Assembly: GCA_031287575.1 (NCBI GenBank) | Contig: JAITSV010000032.1 | Location: 19,476 to 83,475, forward strand | Length of the DNA stretch: 64,000 nucleotides | Origin: Desulfovibrio sp. | GTDB taxonomy: Bacteria > Desulfobacterota > Desulfovibrionia > Desulfovibrionales > Desulfovibrionaceae | Direction of reading: 5' to 3' | In this document: positions 42,488-54,467 of the stretch, piece by piece | How the letters are laid out: each line of letters begins with the position of its first letter | How positions within the stretch are numbered: position 1 is the stretch's first letter | Program-made: the position numbers and the translations under genes | Notes under the pieces: generated by a model | The model's input: only the letters and a program-made list of their open reading frames with translations | Told to the model about the DNA's origin: nothing | The model's database searches: none

Positions 42488-43891
42488 CTATCGGGATTCG
42501 TAGCTTTCCTTGATATTCCGGAACAATTCCAGAAGAAAGCGGTCCGGGACCGTATCACCATTGATGGCAAGGCGCGAAAGCCGGGTGACGTGGTTGCCGC
42601 TGGGCGTGGTGACCGGCTGCAAGGTCAGTTCGTGGGTGCGGCTGCCGCCCTGCCTGCCGCTGGCGGGTTCGTCGGTGGTCAGGCGTAGCACCCAGGCAGA
42701 GCCGGACCGGGTCCAGCCCATGGTGACGCGATGCCGCCGGGCGGCGTGCCGGTCCACCAGCGCCAGCAATTCGCGCAGGGTGAACGCCTTGTCGCGGCCG
42801 GACACGCCCAGATATTCGCCGTTGCGCCGGATGACCAGCGGCCTGTCGAACAGGGTTACGGGCGGCGTGGTGGCGGAATCCTTGCCGGAAGCGGCCCGCG
42901 CATGGCCCGCATCCGCCTGCGAGGCGGAAGCGCCGGTGGCCGAGGGGCCGTCTTCTCGCGCGTCGGCAGCGGATGTGGCCTGACCGGATGTGCTTTGGCC
43001 GGTAGCGTCTTGATCGGAAGTGTTCCGGCTGGCCCCGGCAGCATCGGCGCGCACGCCATCGCCGGTCTCGCTTTCTGGCCCGTCTGTTTCGGCCCCGTCT
43101 GCTCCACTCCCCGCTGGTCCCGACACCACCGTATAATAGTCATCCACGAGCCGGGTGACGGCTTCGGTGCGTTCGCGGCGCAGCAGATCCAGCGCCTCGT
43201 CCAGCCGGGCCGCGCGCTCGTCAAAAGCGGCCAGCAACGCGTCGCGGTCAGCGCGCAATTCCTCCACCTGGCGGCGCAGGCTGGAAAGCTCCGCCAGCAT
43301 GTGCCCCTGCACCTGAAGCAGCGTGGCCATGCGGTCGAGCATGCCGGGCAGCCCTTCCACGGCGGGGTCCGCAGGGGCAGAGGCCGCCGGGTGTGTTGGG
43401 GCGTCCGGCGAGTGGGCCGGTGAGAGGTCTGGCGAAGAGTCTGGGCCCGGCATGGCGTCGGATGCGCGGAACCTGTCCCGCAGGTGCGGCTCCGCACTGG
43501 TGCCGGATGCCCGCGCGCCTGTCCTGGCGCCCGATTGTCCGCCCGAGTGCCCCCCATGAAGGCCGGACCGGACCGCGTCCCCCGGCTGGCCCGACTGCCC
43601 CTGCTGCCCCACGGGCGCATACAGCGCGGCCACCAGTTCCTCCAGCCGTTCCTCTATCTGCTCCGCCGCCACGTTGCGCGTGTACATGCTCCTGATCTCC
43701 CTGAAGATGTCCAGCACATGCACGGGATAGCGCAGCCGCCTGCCCCGCCCTTCTCCGGCGGGCAGGAAGCGCGCGAACCTGTCCTTGTAATAGGCGATAC
43801 TGGAGGGAGGCACGTCGAGGCGGCGGGCGATTTCGCGGAGGGTCAGCAGTTCGCGGATCATGAGGAAGTGCTCCAGTTCTTGTTGTTGCAC
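42488..43891 (-). CDS. MerR-type HTH protein with coiled coil and unknown C-terminal domain
   Basis: 467 residues as drawn, possibly starting at Met11 (43861). The N-terminal ~70 residues are a MerR-like winged helix (LTLREIARRLDVPPSSIAYY, then a LRYPVHVLDIFREIRSMY wing). Next comes a disordered Ser/Ala/Asp-rich stretch, then a coiled coil (about 200-260: LSSLRRQVEELRADRDALLA), another disordered stretch with TGQSTSGQATS repeats, and a C-terminal globular domain (from about residue 350, RPLVIRRNGEYLGVSGRDKA to NIKESYES). It probably binds DNA with partner oligomerisation through the coil. No cysteine metal site. Role unknown. Confidence 0.6.
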   Translation of the reverse strand: MQQQELEHFLMIRELLTLREIARRLDVPPSSIAYYKDRFARFLPAGEGRGRRLRYPVHVLDIFREIRSMYTRNVAAEQIEERLEELVAALYAPVGQQGQSGQPGDAVRSGLHGGHSGGQSGARTGARASGTSAEPHLRDRFRASDAMPGPDSSPDLSPAHSPDAPTHPAASAPADPAVEGLPGMLDRMATLLQVQGHMLAELSSLRRQVEELRADRDALLAAFDERAARLDEALDLLRRERTEAVTRLVDDYYTVVSGPAGSGADGAETDGPESETGDGVRADAAGASRNTSDQDATGQSTSGQATSAADAREDGPSATGASASQADAGHARAASGKDSATTPPVTLFDRPLVIRRNGEYLGVSGRDKAFTLRELLALVDRHAARRHRVTMGWTRSGSAWVLRLTTDEPASGRQGGSRTHELTLQPVTTPSGNHVTRLSRLAINGDTVPDRFLLELFRNIKESYESR

Positions 43892-44278
43892 AGTTGCGCG
43901 ACAGGAAGCATTTTGTCAAGAAATCCGCATAAAAATATTGTCTAGAAAATTGTCCAACAACCGTGGGCCACTGGCCGGACGGAGTGAGACCAGCCGGATG
44001 GTTGCCAGCCGGATAGTTGCCGGACGGATGGCGCGCGGATACCGAAACGTGGGCAAGATTCAAGGGGGATACACGTTGAGAACGTGACGCCATGCGCGCG
44101 AAACGGGAAACCAGGGGGCGCGGGACTGGGCATCAGCGAGACGGCTGGGTTGGGGATGACGGACCATGAACGGGACCCATCGGAAGCTCGGCAGCATCAA
44201 CGAACGGCTATCCCCGCACGGCCCGCCACCACTGGCCCCTGCCCGGCATGCAGCACCCGCCACCGTCCCACAACCCGC
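43892..44278. other. Intergenic region upstream of tRNA-Thr, no gene seen
   Basis: About 390 bases. The left end is AT-rich with a repeated TTGTC (attgtctagaaaattgtcc near 43937-43955), probably control DNA for the MerR-like gene. Next is a run of short direct repeats of ccggatgg/ccggacgg type around 43975-44035. No reading frame with support. Confidence 0.4.
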
Positions 44279-44307
44279 TTGACTTCACCGGGCAACTTCC
44301 ATATCAA
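44279..44307 (+). promoter_or_regulatory. Promoter of tRNA-Thr
   Basis: TTGACT (44279-44284), 17-base spacer, TATCAA (44302-44307), 43 bases before the tRNA. Confidence 0.75.
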
Positions 44308-44350
44308 GCACTTCTCGCTTCCGGCGGAGCTATCCGCCAGCAGTCCGCAA

Positions 44351-44426
44351 GCCAGCATAGCTCAGTTGGTAGAGCAGCTGATTCGTAATCAGCAGGTCTG
44401 GAGTTCAAGTCTCCATGCTGGCTCCA
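44351..44426 (+). tRNA. tRNA-Thr (anticodon CGU)
   Basis: 76 bases with encoded CCA. Acceptor stem GCCAGCA / TGCTGGC, D-loop AGCTCAGTTGGTAGAGC, anticodon stem GCTGA/TCAGC with loop TTCGTAA (anticodon CGT), and T-arm GAGTTCAAGTCTC. Reads ACG. The 3' side borders foreign-looking DNA, as for tRNA genes used as integration sites. Confidence 0.95.
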
Positions 44427-44434
44427 GAAATACC

Positions 44435-44473
44435 AAGGCCGGACAAGGGTTTCACCCCTTACCGGCCTTTTCT
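44435..44473 (+). terminator. Terminator after tRNA-Thr
   Basis: aaggccgg (44435-44442) pairs with ccggcctt (44462-44469), with further inner pairing aagggg-type/cccctt, followed by TTTTCTTT. Confidence 0.85.
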
Positions 44474-44504
44474 TTATGCTGGCCAAAAGTGCCCAAAAGT
44501 GGAC

Positions 44505-44531
44505 ATTTGGTCCGCCTATTGCGGACCAAAT
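44505..44531. repeat. 11-bp inverted repeat downstream of tRNA-Thr
   Basis: Perfect arms atttggtccgc (44505-44515) and gcggaccaaat (44521-44531) with a 5-base loop. A third gcggacca half-site follows at once (44532-44538), and short repeats ccaaaagt precede it. This fits recombination or att-like DNA of an element inserted at the tRNA. No integrase gene is present. Confidence 0.6.
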
Positions 44532-44572
44532 GCGGACCACGCGCGGGGAGTGCGAACCTGACGGCCAGCCAT

Positions 44573-44595
44573 AAAAAGCCCCCTTGCGGGGGCTT
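44573..44595 (-). terminator. Terminator of the small membrane-protein gene
   Basis: Minus strand: aagccccc-gcaa-gggggctt stem-loop followed by T-rich sequence, 14 bases after the stop at 44609. Confidence 0.88.
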
Positions 44596-44608
44596 CGTTG
44601 TTTGGGAG

Positions 44609-44875
44609 CTATGGCCTCTCGGGCGGTTGCATCGTCGTAAACGTCCCGCGCTGGTCAAAGCACCAGTACGGGGTCTGGCTGGTCGGAGGCGGGTCATCTG
44701 CTCCCGCAAGCGGCTTGCATTCGACGCGCCACGCCATGGCCCACTCTACATCCTTGCCGTCGTACGCAGAGGTGTCGAAGAAACGCGCCAGCCAAATGAG
44801 TGCGGCAACTGCGAGCAGGCAGGCGACGAATACCCTTGCAGATGGTGAGGCTGTTATACTGCGAGGGTACGTCAT
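44609..44875 (-). CDS. Small single-pass membrane protein, possible mobile-element remnant
   Basis: 88 residues from ATG 44875 (MTYPRSITASPSARVFVACL...). One membrane helix lies near residues 14-33. The soluble tail has the motif VEWAMAWRVECKPLAG and ends WCFDQRGTFTTMQPPERP. GGAA is the only Shine-Dalgarno hint. A good terminator follows directly, which supports a real transcription unit. Base composition is less GC-biased than neighbours, and the gene lies between tRNA-Thr and the nitrogenase operon. I do not recognise the family; small phage or plasmid membrane proteins look like this. Confidence 0.55.
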   Translation of the reverse strand: MTYPRSITASPSARVFVACLLAVAALIWLARFFDTSAYDGKDVEWAMAWRVECKPLAGADDPPPTSQTPYWCFDQRGTFTTMQPPERP

Positions 44876-46195
<1,320 letters not shown>

Positions 46196-46272
46196 CCGAC
46201 CGGGATCACCGCCCCGCCCCTCCAATCCGTAACGGCGCAACCCGCCCCACACAGACCGCAAGGAGCGATTCC

Positions 46273-46596
46273 ATGGCTCTCAAGATGATCAAGGCGATCG
46301 TGCGGCCCGAAGCCGCGGACACCGTGGCCGACGGCCTCGCCGAGGCGGGTTTCGCCTCCATGACCATGATCCACGCCTTCGGGCGCGGCAAGCAGAAGGG
46401 CATCACCGTGGGCAGCGTGCACTACGACGAACTGCCCCGCACCATGCTGGTCATGGTGGTGGAGGAAGCCAGCGTCGAGGAAATCCTCACGCTCATCAAG
46501 TGCAAGGCGTACACGGGCAATTTCGGCGACGGCAAGGTGTTCGTCTCGCCCGTGGAAGACGCGCTTACCGTGCGCACCGGCGTGAAGGGCCTGTAG
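46273..46596 (+). CDS. nifI1: PII-like nitrogenase regulator NifI1
   Basis: 107-residue PII-family protein (MALKMIKAIVRPEAADTVAD, then GRGKQKGITVGSVHYDELPR in the T-loop region and the C-terminal GDGKVFVSPVEDALTVRTG signature). With NifI2 it forms a complex that binds dinitrogenase and stops turnover when ammonium rises and 2-oxoglutarate falls, as shown for methanogens. Its place between H and D genes is the hallmark of this system. AGGAG precedes the ATG. Confidence 0.93.
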   Translation: MALKMIKAIVRPEAADTVADGLAEAGFASMTMIHAFGRGKQKGITVGSVHYDELPRTMLVMVVEEASVEEILTLIKCKAYTGNFGDGKVFVSPVEDALTVRTGVKGL

Positions 46597-46604
46597 GTGG
46601 CGCC

Positions 46605-46976
46605 ATGAAGGAGATCATCGCCATCATCCGCCCCAAGAAGATGGGCGCGACAAAGGAAGCGCTGGACAAGCTGGGCTTCCCCTGCCTTACCGCCGTGCCG
46701 GTGCTGGGACGGGGCAAGCAGCAGGGCCTGGCTGGCGAGATCGGCACGGAAATCAACCCCAGGGTGCTGGAGCAGGGCAAGTTCCGCAGGATGAAGTACA
46801 TCCCCAAGCGCATGATCTCGCTGGTGGTGCCCAGCACCAGCGTGGAGGCCGTCATCGGCGCCATCGTGGCGGTGAACCGCACCGAGCAGATCGGCGACGG
46901 CAGGATCTTCATCTGCCCCGTGGAAGACGCCATGCGGGTACGCACCGACGAACACGGCGAAAGCGCCATCCTGTAG
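46605..46976 (+). CDS. nifI2: PII-like nitrogenase regulator NifI2
   Basis: 123 residues beginning MKEIIAIIRPKKMGATKEAL. The T-loop is longer than in NifI1 (LGRGKQQGLAGEIGTEINPR...FRRMKYIPKRMISLVVP), and the C-terminal segment is GDGRIFICPVEDAMRVRTDE. It starts 8 bases after nifI1, so both are made in step. The 2-oxoglutarate and ATP sensing role is known for the family, not shown here. Confidence 0.93.
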   Translation: MKEIIAIIRPKKMGATKEALDKLGFPCLTAVPVLGRGKQQGLAGEIGTEINPRVLEQGKFRRMKYIPKRMISLVVPSTSVEAVIGAIVAVNRTEQIGDGRIFICPVEDAMRVRTDEHGESAIL

Positions 46977-48626
<1,650 letters not shown>

Positions 48627-48652
48627 TGCGGTGCGACACGGAGACCACCACC

Positions 48653-49018
48653 ATGGGCGACGCAATGAGGGATGACGTGATGAAGGACCGCATCGAGCAG
48701 CTTGTCGACTACATCATGAAGAAATGCCTGTGGCAGTTCCACTCCCGCGCCTGGGACCGCACCCGCCAGAACGAGGGCATACTGACGAGGACCAGGCAGC
48801 TTCTGTGCGACGAGCCGGTGGACATATCCACCCCGGACGCCCGCTGCTACTGGGTGGACGCCGTGTGTCTGGCCGACGCCTTCCGCACCCGCTACGCGTG
48901 GCTGGCGGACATGAGCAAGGACGACATCGCCGTGCTCATGCAGGGGCTGCATGAACGCATTGAATTCCTGACCGTTACGGGTTCGCTCAATCTCGAACTG
49001 ACCGACCAGAAGTACTAG
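48653..49018 (+). CDS. anfG: Iron-only nitrogenase, delta subunit
   Basis: 121 residues from the ATG at 48653 (GGAG at 48640-48643). ATG 48626, overlapping the anfD stop, is an alternative. The core matches Anf[61 protein letters not shown]. The delta subunit exists only in alternative (V or Fe) nitrogenases, so this gene settles that the operon is not Mo-type. Its stop codon is followed at the very next base by the hairpin element 49019-49212. Confidence 0.96.
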   Translation: MGDAMRDDVMKDRIEQLVDYIMKKCLWQFHSRAWDRTRQNEGILTRTRQLLCDEPVDISTPDARCYWVDAVCLADAFRTRYAWLADMSKDDIAVLMQGLHERIEFLTVTGSLNLELTDQKY

Positions 49019-49212
49019 GACTGGATTCTGAATGGTCTTTTCGCCCGTTGGCGTCGTCAAACTTCGCCTGCCATGTCGGTCGAATACGAGAAGAGTACGC
49101 GTTGCGGTCGCCATCCGTAAGGCTCGCAAGCTCGCCTAACGGCTGCCGCACTCCCTCATGGCAGGCTCGTTTTCCTTGCCAACGAACGAAAATCCTCATT
49201 CAAAATCCAGCC
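49019..49212. repeat. Dispersed hairpin element, long copy B (inside the anf operon)
   Basis: 194 bases starting directly after the anfG stop. Outer arms gactggattctgaatg (49019-49034) and cattcaaaatccagcc (49197-49212) pair at 14 of 16 positions. The next inner arms (tcgcccgttggcgtcgtcaaac and gttttccttgccaacgaacgaa) are also related. The core CCGTAAGGC (49115-49123) pairs with GCCTAACGG (49134-49142), flanked by GCGG/CCGC. The interior matches copy A at 27528-27758 closely; the outermost arms differ in sequence but each copy pairs with itself. It fills most of the 285-base anfG-anfK gap; no gene there. Confidence 0.88.
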
Positions 49213-49303
49213 CTGAAAGACCGGCTGAATGCACTCCGGCGGCGCCAGTGCCGCCCGCCACGGGGCGCAACCCCCACTACTCAGTCCCAAGAGGAAGACC
49301 GCC

Positions 49304-50692
49304 ATGGCCTGTGAAATAAAGGAAAAGGAACGTCCGGGGTGCATCAACCCCATCTTCACCTGCCAGCCGGCGGGGGCGCAGTTCGCCAGCATCGGCATCA
49401 AGGAATGCATCGGCATCGTGCATGGCGGCCAGGGCTGCGTGATGTTCGTGCGCCTGGTCTTCTCGCAGCACTTCAAGGAGAGCTTCGAAATCGCCTCCTC
49501 CTCGGTGCACGAGGACGGCGCGGTGTTCGGGGCCTGCGGCCGCGTCGAGCAGGCCGTGGACGTGCTGCTGATGCGCTACCCCGACGTGAAGGTGGTGCCC
49601 ATCATCTCCACCTGCTCCACCGAAGTCATCGGCGACGACATCGACGGCGTGGTCACCAAGCTGAATGCCGGGCTGCTGAAGGAAAAGTATCCCGACCGCG
49701 AGGTGCACCTGATCCCCATCCACACCCCCAGCTTCGTGGGCAGCATGGTCAGCGGGTACGACGTGGCGGTGAAGGACTTCGTCAGCCACTTCGCCACCAG
49801 GACCGAACCCAACGGCAAGCTGAACCTGCTCACCGGCTGGGTGAACCCCGGCGACGTGACCGAGCTGAAGCACCTGGTTTCGGCCATGGGCATCGACGCC
49901 ACGGTGCTGTTCGAGATCGAGAGCTTCGATGCACCGCTGATGCCCCACGGCAACCACGTGGCGCACGGCAGCACCACCATGGACGACCTGCGCGGCACGG
50001 CCAACGCCATGGGCACCATCGCCCTCAACCCCTACGAGGGCGGCAGGGCGGCCAAGTACCTGCAACAGGAATTCGACATTCCGACCATCATCGGACCCAC
50101 GCCCATCGGCATCCGCAACACGGATACCTTCCTGAAGAACCTCAAGACACTGACCGGCAAGCCCATTCCGGAATCGCTGGTGCGCGAACGGGGCATCGCC
50201 CTGGACGCCATCACCGACCTGACGCACATGTTCTTCGCCGACAAGCGCGTGGCCATCTACGGCAACCCGGATCTGGTCATCGGCCTGGCGGAGTTCTGTC
50301 TGGACCTGGAAATGAAGCCCACCCTGCTGCTTCTGGGCGACGACAACCCCAACTACAAGACCGATCCGCGCATCAAGGCCCTGCAGGAAAACGTGGACCA
50401 CGACATGGAGATCGTGACCAACGCGGACTTCTGGGAACTGGAAGACCGCATCAAGAACAAGGGGCTGGAACTGGACCTGATCCTGGGCCACTCCAAGGGC
50501 CGGTTCATCTCCATCGACTACAACATCCCCATGTTCCGCGTGGGCTTTCCCACCTACGACCGGGCGGGCATGCACCGCCACCCCGTGGTGGGCTATGCCG
50601 GGGCCACCTGGCTGGCCGAGCAGATGGCCAACACCCTGTTCTCGGACATGGAATACAAGAAGAACAAGGAATGGGTCCTCAACATGTGGTGA
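49304..50692 (+). CDS. anfK: Iron-only nitrogenase, beta subunit
   Basis: 462 residues, the same length I recall for Azotobacter AnfK. P-cluster cysteines are at 20 (NPIFTCQPAGAQ), 45 (GGQGCVMFVR) and 104 (ISTCSTEVIGDD). Other family blocks are SSSVHEDGAVFGACGRVE and ILGHSKGRFISIDYNIPM. GAGGAAG precedes the ATG. It is separated from anfG by 285 bases holding the hairpin element, unlike the tight spacing elsewhere in the operon. Confidence 0.96.
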   Translation: MACEIKEKERPGCINPIFTCQPAGAQFASIGIKECIGIVHGGQGCVMFVRLVFSQHFKESFEIASSSVHEDGAVFGACGRVEQAVDVLLMRYPDVKVVPIISTCSTEVIGDDIDGVVTKLNAGLLKEKYPDREVHLIPIHTPSFVGSMVSGYDVAVKDFVSHFATRTEPNGKLNLLTGWVNPGDVTELKHLVSAMGIDATVLFEIESFDAPLMPHGNHVAHGSTTMDDLRGTANAMGTIALNPYEGGRAAKYLQQEFDIPTIIGPTPIGIRNTDTFLKNLKTLTGKPIPESLVRERGIALDAITDLTHMFFADKRVAIYGNPDLVIGLAEFCLDLEMKPTLLLLGDDNPNYKTDPRIKALQENVDHDMEIVTNADFWELEDRIKNKGLELDLILGHSKGRFISIDYNIPMFRVGFPTYDRAGMHRHPVVGYAGATWLAEQMANTLFSDMEYKKNKEWVLNMW

Positions 50693-50715
50693 TGTCGCCC
50701 GCACGGCTCGCCCAC

Positions 50716-50769
50716 GGAACCGCCGCCGCACCCGGACATTGCGCGGGGGCGCGGCGGTTCCGCCGTTTT
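50716..50769 (+). terminator. Terminator after anfK
   Basis: ggaaccgccgc (50716-50726) pairs with gcggcggttcc (50751-50761); TTTT follows at 50766-50769. The long loop makes it imperfect. Confidence 0.65.
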
Positions 50770-50796
50770 CTCCATCGGCAACCCACGGGAGGCACC

Positions 50797-51549
50797 ATGC
50801 CCGGCATCACGAAGTTTTCAGGCGGCGCGCCCTGCCCCGCCGCACACGCCGCAGCATTGTCGCCCGCACGCGGCGGCGATGGCGATACGTCCGGGCACAC
50901 CCCCAGCCTGCCGGTTCAGACGGCTCAGCCTGTCGGGACAACACAGGCGGTCATGGCCTACGGCAGGCCGGATCGGGCTTACCTGTTCGTCTACGGCTCC
51001 AACATGAACCCCGCCCAGTTGCGCGCCCGCTGCTCCACCCTGCCCCGCGTGGTGGCCGTGGCCCGGCTGGCCGACCACCGGCTGTCCTTCCACGGGCACA
51101 CCCGCATCTGGGACGGCGGGCTGGAAACCCTGGCCCCCGCGCCCGGCGAAGAGGTGTGGGGCGTGGTGCTGGAACTGACCTTCACCGACCTGGGACGGCT
51201 GGATGCCTGGCAGGACGCCCGGCTGGACGGCGCGGGCAGCTACTTCCACTACCCGGCCACGGTGACCGACGCGCAAGGCGCCCACCACCACGTGCTGCTG
51301 TACAAGAAGGATGTGATGGGCGAAGCCGTGCCCCCAAGTCGCGAATATCTCGACTTCATCGTGCACGGCGCGGAGCAACGCGGCCTGCCCACCGCCTATC
51401 TAGCCCGGCTGCGCGCCATGGACAGCCGCCCGGCGACGTACCCCACGCCCCGGTATCCCCGCTTCGACCGGGGGCTGTTGGCGAATGTCTCGTGCGACAG
51501 CTGCGGTGGGGGGGACGGGGGCGACAGGAGCGACCCAAGCGGAGCGTGA
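50797..51549 (+). CDS. Gamma-glutamylcyclotransferase-like (AIG2 family) protein
   Basis: 250 residues. The fold signature YLFVYGSNMNPAQLRARC near residue 66 is the GGCT/AIG2 substrate loop (YGSN). The catalytic Glu region is less clear (DAWQDARLDGAGSYFHYPATV). The N-terminal ~60 residues are Ala/Pro-rich without a clear signal, and the C-terminus has a CDSCGGGDGGD tail. ATG 50797 has CGGGAGG upstream. It follows the anfK hairpin, so it may be read through from the anf operon or be independent. Possible glutathione-related role; not established. Confidence 0.75.
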   Translation: MPGITKFSGGAPCPAAHAAALSPARGGDGDTSGHTPSLPVQTAQPVGTTQAVMAYGRPDRAYLFVYGSNMNPAQLRARCSTLPRVVAVARLADHRLSFHGHTRIWDGGLETLAPAPGEEVWGVVLELTFTDLGRLDAWQDARLDGAGSYFHYPATVTDAQGAHHHVLLYKKDVMGEAVPPSREYLDFIVHGAEQRGLPTAYLARLRAMDSRPATYPTPRYPRFDRGLLANVSCDSCGGGDGGDRSDPSGA

Positions 51550-51621
51550 GCAATACCACGCCCCACCGTGCAAGCTCGCCGGACGGAGTGGCGCCATCCG
51601 CACCCGCACGGCGCGCACGCC

Positions 51622-52368
51622 TCACTGCCCGTATAACTGTTGGAATTCGCCGCTGCGTTTCATTTCCCGCAGCGTTTCCGCCACGTGCCATGCCAGCCCG
51701 GCATGCCGCTTGTGCAGCCAGAGATATCCTTTGACCACCGCCATGTCGCCAACGGCGTGTATTTCCGCATAGGCGGCATGGCCGGTGGCGACACGGGACT
51801 GCAGAAACGCCTCAACCCGCTCGCTCACGTCGATGTAGACATCCACGCGCTCGCGCATCAGACGTTGCAGCCCCTGCTCCAGCGTATCGTTTTCATGAAT
51901 CCGTTCGGCGGGCACGTACCGTCGCACATTGTCCAGGCATGCCACGACACCGCGCGGACACTCCACCCGCGCGAAAACATCCTTCAGGCTCTCCCACCCA
52001 TCCAGCTCAGGCCCGTGCAGGCAGTACGCCCGTAGGACCTTTTCATGGTGCGGCTCCTCGACACGCACGAGATTGCGAAAGTGGTTGCCGTACTCGTAAA
52101 CGCGGCTGAGTTCTCCATCGGCGAGGCCGCGTTCGGCAAGGTCGCTGGCGCGCCGGGCGGGCACCTCGCGGTAGCGGATTCCCAGCCCCAGCCGCCGGAA
52201 CACCTCGGTGTACACCCGCAGCAGCCGCTGCACCTCGTCGTCCGAGGCAGGCCAAGGCCCCACGAACACCAGTTGTTCCTGCCGATCGGAGGGCACACGG
52301 TCCTCGGCATGCGCAAGACCGCCGACCAGCACCACGGTGGCCATGACCACCCAGGCCGCTCGCAGCAT
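51622..52368 (-). CDS. Periplasmic solute-binding-like protein
   Basis: 248 residues from ATG 52368, giving MLRAAWVVMATVVLVGGLAHAED, a clear Sec signal cleaved after AHA. A longer open frame exists upstream without support. The mature part resembles type-2 binding proteins (QRLLRVYTEVFRRLGLGIRYREVPARRASDLAERGLADGELSRV in pieces; RERVDVYIDVSERVEAFL). No permease is adjacent. It lies next to a chemoreceptor gene on the same strand, so a role in sensing is possible. Ligand unknown. Confidence 0.72.
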   Translation of the reverse strand: MLRAAWVVMATVVLVGGLAHAEDRVPSDRQEQLVFVGPWPASDDEVQRLLRVYTEVFRRLGLGIRYREVPARRASDLAERGLADGELSRVYEYGNHFRNLVRVEEPHHEKVLRAYCLHGPELDGWESLKDVFARVECPRGVVACLDNVRRYVPAERIHENDTLEQGLQRLMRERVDVYIDVSERVEAFLQSRVATGHAAYAEIHAVGDMAVVKGYLWLHKRHAGLAWHVAETLREMKRSGEFQQLYGQ

Positions 52369-52606
52369 GCATGCCCCCAGACGGATGCGGCGGCTTCCGA
52401 TACCCCCGCGCGTCACGGACAAGGCCCCTGCCCCTTCGGCCAGTTTCCGGTGCATGTGGTCACCCTCCCCGGTCCCGGCCGCTTTCACTCCCCCGTCATC
52501 GTACATGTTCCATTGCCCTGTCGTGATGGGCAGGCGGGCCGGAACGGCTCGCTCCGACCCGCCATGCCGCCGCGCACTCCGGCGCGGCCACGGCAACCAT
52601 GGGGGG

Positions 52607-54358
52607 TTAGCTGCCGTTCGATTTCATGTCCACGATAAGCGTCTGCAACACCTGAGACTGCCGGGCAAGCTCGGACATGGCCTGCGAGGCCTGTCCCATG
52701 GCCTGCGACGTTTCCGAGGAAATGGTGGCCACGTGCTCGACGGAGCGGCTGATTTCCTCACTGGCGGCGGACTGCTCCTCCGAGGCCGTGGCGATGGACC
52801 GCACCTGATCCGACGCCTGCTGCACGAGTTGCACGATGCGATGCAGTGCCGCGCCGGAACGCTCCGCAAGGGTAGTGGCTTCCTCGATGGTGCGGGCGGA
52901 CCGGTCCACGTTGTCCATGTTCTTGCGCGTCCCGCCCTGAATGCCGTTGATGGCCTCGCCCACTTCCTTGGTGGCGGTCATGGTCTTTTCCGCCAGTTTA
53001 CGCACCTCGTCGGCCACCACGGCAAAGCCCCGCCCGGCCTCGCCGGCCCGCGCCGCCTCGATGGCGGCGTTCAACGCCAGCAGGTTGGTCTGGTCGGCGA
53101 TGTCGGAAATCACGCCCATCACCTGGCCGATGCCTTCTGCCTGTCGGCCCAACGCCGCCATGTCATCCTTCAGTTCCATCGATTGCTGGCGCACCTCGCC
53201 GATGCCCTTGACCACGCTGTTCACGACCCCGGCGCCATCCTGGGCTTCCTGCCGCGCCTTCTCGGATGTTTCGGCGGCCTGGGTGGCGTTCCGCGCCACT
53301 TCAAGCACCGTGGCGTTCATTTCCTCCATGGCGGTGGCCGTCTCGCCCACGCGCTGGGCCTGCTGTTCGGCCCCCCGGCTGGATTGTTCGATCTGCGCCG
53401 AAAGCTCCTCCGACGCCGACGAAATGATCTCCACCACCCCTTCAAGCTGGCGCGCGGCCTGCATCATGCCTTCGGCCTTGGCACGCTCCGCCTGCTTGCG
53501 GGCCTCTTCGGCCTCGCGCATGGCCACCAGGGCCTCCTGCTCCTTGCGGGCGGCCATGGCGCTCTTGTCTTCGGCCTCGGCTATCTTGGCCTTCAGGGTA
53601 TCGACCATCTGCTGCATGGCCACGTACACCCCGGCGTACTTGCTGGGGCGAAAGGTGACGCCGAGGTTTCCGGCGGCTATTTCATTGGACAGGGCATGCA
53701 GGTAGCCGGGGTCCTCGCCGAGTTGCGACAGCGTGGAACGGATGATGTACGCCGCGCACCCCACCCCGAGCAGCAGGGAGACCACAACCATCACGAGATT
53801 CACCGAACGGGCGTGCTCGGCCTCGCGTTCCGCGCTGCTTCCGGACGCCTGCGAGCCCTTGTCGTTGTAAGCAACCAGTTCCATCAGCGAGGCCATGGCC
53901 GCGTTGAACACGGGACGGCTCTTGACCACAGTCATGTCGCGGGCCTCGTTTTTCTTCTGGTCGCGCGACAAGGCCAGGCTGCGGGTGAGCAGATCGCGGT
54001 ATTCGCTCACCGAGGGCGTGAATTTCGCGTACAGCGCCTTTTCTTCCGGAGAAGAAATCAGCTTTTCGTAGCGGGCGAGGCTTTCGTAGAAGTCCGACCT
54101 GGCCTTCCCGAGCAGGCTTTCCACCTCGGCCATCTGGCCCACGTCATCCGTGGCGATGTGCAGCAGTTCCGCCCGCCTGATTTCGTTGAACAACGCGCGG
54201 ACATTCCCCAACTCCTTGACGCTGGGCATCCAGTTGCCCGTGATGTCCACCATGTCGCGCAGAACCTGACCGAACATGATGTTGCCGTATCCCCCCATCA
54301 GGATGACCAGCAGGATGACCACGCCGAACGCACTTGAAAGCTTGACGGAAAGTTTCAT
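52607..54358 (-). CDS. Methyl-accepting chemotaxis protein
   Basis: 583 residues. Helix 1 is at about 8-28 ([20 protein letters not shown]). A periplasmic four-helix-bundle sensor (about 30-185) contains [25 protein letters not shown] split across helices. Helix 2 is at about 190-210. A HAMP-like region leads into a long coiled coil. The signalling hairpin tip is near residues 415-440 ([20 protein letters not shown]). There is no C-terminal NWETF pentapeptide for CheR docking. It has its own promoter and lies between the two nitrogen-fixation units. Confidence 0.94.
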   Translation of the reverse strand: MKLSVKLSSAFGVVILLVILMGGYGNIMFGQVLRDMVDITGNWMPSVKELGNVRALFNEIRRAELLHIATDDVGQMAEVESLLGKARSDFYESLARYEKLISSPEEKALYAKFTPSVSEYRDLLTRSLALSRDQKKNEARDMTVVKSRPVFNAAMASLMELVAYNDKGSQASGSSAEREAEHARSVNLVMVVVSLLLGVGCAAYIIRSTLSQLGEDPGYLHALSNEIAAGNLGVTFRPSKYAGVYVAMQQMVDTLKAKIAEAEDKSAMAARKEQEALVAMREAEEARKQAERAKAEGMMQAARQLEGVVEIISSASEELSAQIEQSSRGAEQQAQRVGETATAMEEMNATVLEVARNATQAAETSEKARQEAQDGAGVVNSVVKGIGEVRQQSMELKDDMAALGRQAEGIGQVMGVISDIADQTNLLALNAAIEAARAGEAGRGFAVVADEVRKLAEKTMTATKEVGEAINGIQGGTRKNMDNVDRSARTIEEATTLAERSGAALHRIVQLVQQASDQVRSIATASEEQSAASEEISRSVEHVATISSETSQAMGQASQAMSELARQSQVLQTLIVDMKSNGS

Positions 54359-54467
54359 GACGATTGCCCCCTGATACTACCTGACGTTACCTGACGACAA
54401 CGAGCTACCGATGAACGCATATCGCCTATTTGTTGAAGTGAGTACATCTTTTTGTCATTGTGTATAC

